Both the position numbers and the translations under genes were made by a program. Under the pieces are notes generated by a model that saw only the letters and a program-made list of their open reading frames with translations, was not told the DNA's origin and did no database searches. This document shows positions 22,885 to 23,463 of a stretch of DNA of 23,463 nt, in pieces. The first letter of the stretch is position 1. Each line of letters opens with the position of its first letter. Source of the DNA: an uncultured Pseudanabaenaceae cyanobacterium (GTDB lineage: Bacteria > Cyanobacteriota > Cyanobacteriia > PCC-9006 > JAAUQQ01); the NCBI GenBank assembly GCA_938015405.1, contig CALLPZ010000359.1, forward strand, positions 1 to 23,463, written 5' to 3'.

Positions 22885-23463
22885 TTAGCTGACAGAGCTG
22901 AGCTGAGGAATAGAGGAAATGGCAGAAGTCTGGGAGAAACCTTGTTCAAGCTGCAGTTGTGCAGACTGACGCAGGGCCAAAGGAATGGTTGTGCGAGGCA
23001 TCAAGGTCTGACGAGAAGGCTTAGCCACAAAGCGGTGGCGAGCTTGGCCAATGGCGTAAGCAACACCGCTGTAGACATAAAACAACCAGTGGTAAGCCAT
23101 GGACTTGAGCGTGAAGCTGACTCCTCGCTGGTTGTAGAAGAAGCGATAAATATCTTGGTTCAGTCCAATCAGACCAGCTAGGGCAGCCAACACAACTCCA
23201 CCGATCGCCAAAGGAGCAAGGGGAGCCAAGACGACCAATAACGAGATAAAGGCGCAAACAACGCTGAGCTGATTACCACGCTTAAGGTTCAGGTCATTCA
23301 TGGACTGGCGATCGCGCAGCAACAATTCCGTCCAAGGCAAAGCGCGACACAGGATATCCGTCTTGATCATCTTGACGGGCTCCCAACGCTTCAAATGCTT
23401 GACCTGAATGGTCTTACACAGGCGAATGCGGTGACCAGCACGCTTGAAACGGTAGCCCAGTTC
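22885..23463 (-). CDS. Family 2 glycosyltransferase, C-terminal part
   Basis: The frame is open to the right edge (192 residues plus stop visible), so the N-terminal catalytic core is missing. The first residues, ELGYRFKRAGHRIRLC, match the GT2 segment just after the catalytic core, followed by KTIQVKHLKRWEPVKMIKTD, the usual lead into the membrane part. Hydrophobic helices lie in the LSVVCAFISLLVVLAPLAPL region and the segment after it, with a shorter YHWLFYVYSGVAYAIG. The last 50 residues are Gln/Ser-rich. It probably adds sugars to a lipid or surface polymer at the membrane. An internal TTG at 23394 is not the start. Confidence 0.85.
   Translation of the reverse strand, partial: ELGYRFKRAGHRIRLCKTIQVKHLKRWEPVKMIKTDILCRALPWTELLLRDRQSMNDLNLKRGNQLSVVCAFISLLVVLAPLAPLAIGGVVLAALAGLIGLNQDIYRFFYNQRGVSFTLKSMAYHWLFYVYSGVAYAIGQARHRFVAKPSRQTLMPRTTIPLALRQSAQLQLEQGFSQTSAISSIPQLSSVS

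Overview
The window is chromosomal DNA from a cyanobacterium. The octamer GCGATCGC (HIP1) and its partial forms recur throughout. Several genes are typical of the phylum: a DnaX with a long Ala/Pro linker, a Ser/Thr kinase with a C-terminal membrane anchor, a UbiB/ABC1 kinase, an AAA-less M41 protease and a DUF6825-type protein. I cannot name the species.

Layout. 1-2395 (minus) is the DNA polymerase III gamma/tau gene, cut by the left edge and lacking the intein found in some cyanobacterial DnaX proteins. 2704-8307 (plus) holds a membrane adenylate cyclase, a CaCA-type Ca2+/Na+ exchanger and an oligopeptidase B-like peptidase; a diverged second copy of the exchanger's last 37 codons lies just after the exchanger. 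8345-8593 (minus) is a small conserved-looking protein. 8594-10508 is a 1.9 kb accessory stretch without a large gene. It carries a foldback MITE-like element, a possible 57-residue membrane microprotein, and three tandem copies of a short minus-strand RNA gene, each ending in an intrinsic terminator. 10509-14703 (plus) has argJ, an atypical Ser/Thr kinase and a DUF6825-like gene. 15112-17661 (plus) is a UbiB-like kinase closely followed by a PP2C phosphatase. A terminator pair and a second MITE-like element precede cysK (18020-18991) and a small conserved gene. 19444-22665 (minus) has an M41-type protease and a VanY-like D,D-carboxypeptidase in one operon, then a phosphoribosyltransferase and a family 4 uracil-DNA glycosylase. 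The right edge cuts a family 2 glycosyltransferase.

Most genes are housekeeping (replication, arginine and cysteine synthesis, base salvage, uracil repair, wall trimming) mixed with signalling proteins (cyclase, kinase, ABC1 kinase, PP2C phosphatase). The best candidate for something undescribed is the three-copy small RNA array at 9581-10161. The three copies share a near-invariant 5' segment, a TTCCGG box at constant distance, and terminator stems whose non-Watson-Crick pairs are G-U only when read on the minus strand. The second most informative signal is the exchanger's duplicated 3' end, in which all five coding differences fall at third codon positions.
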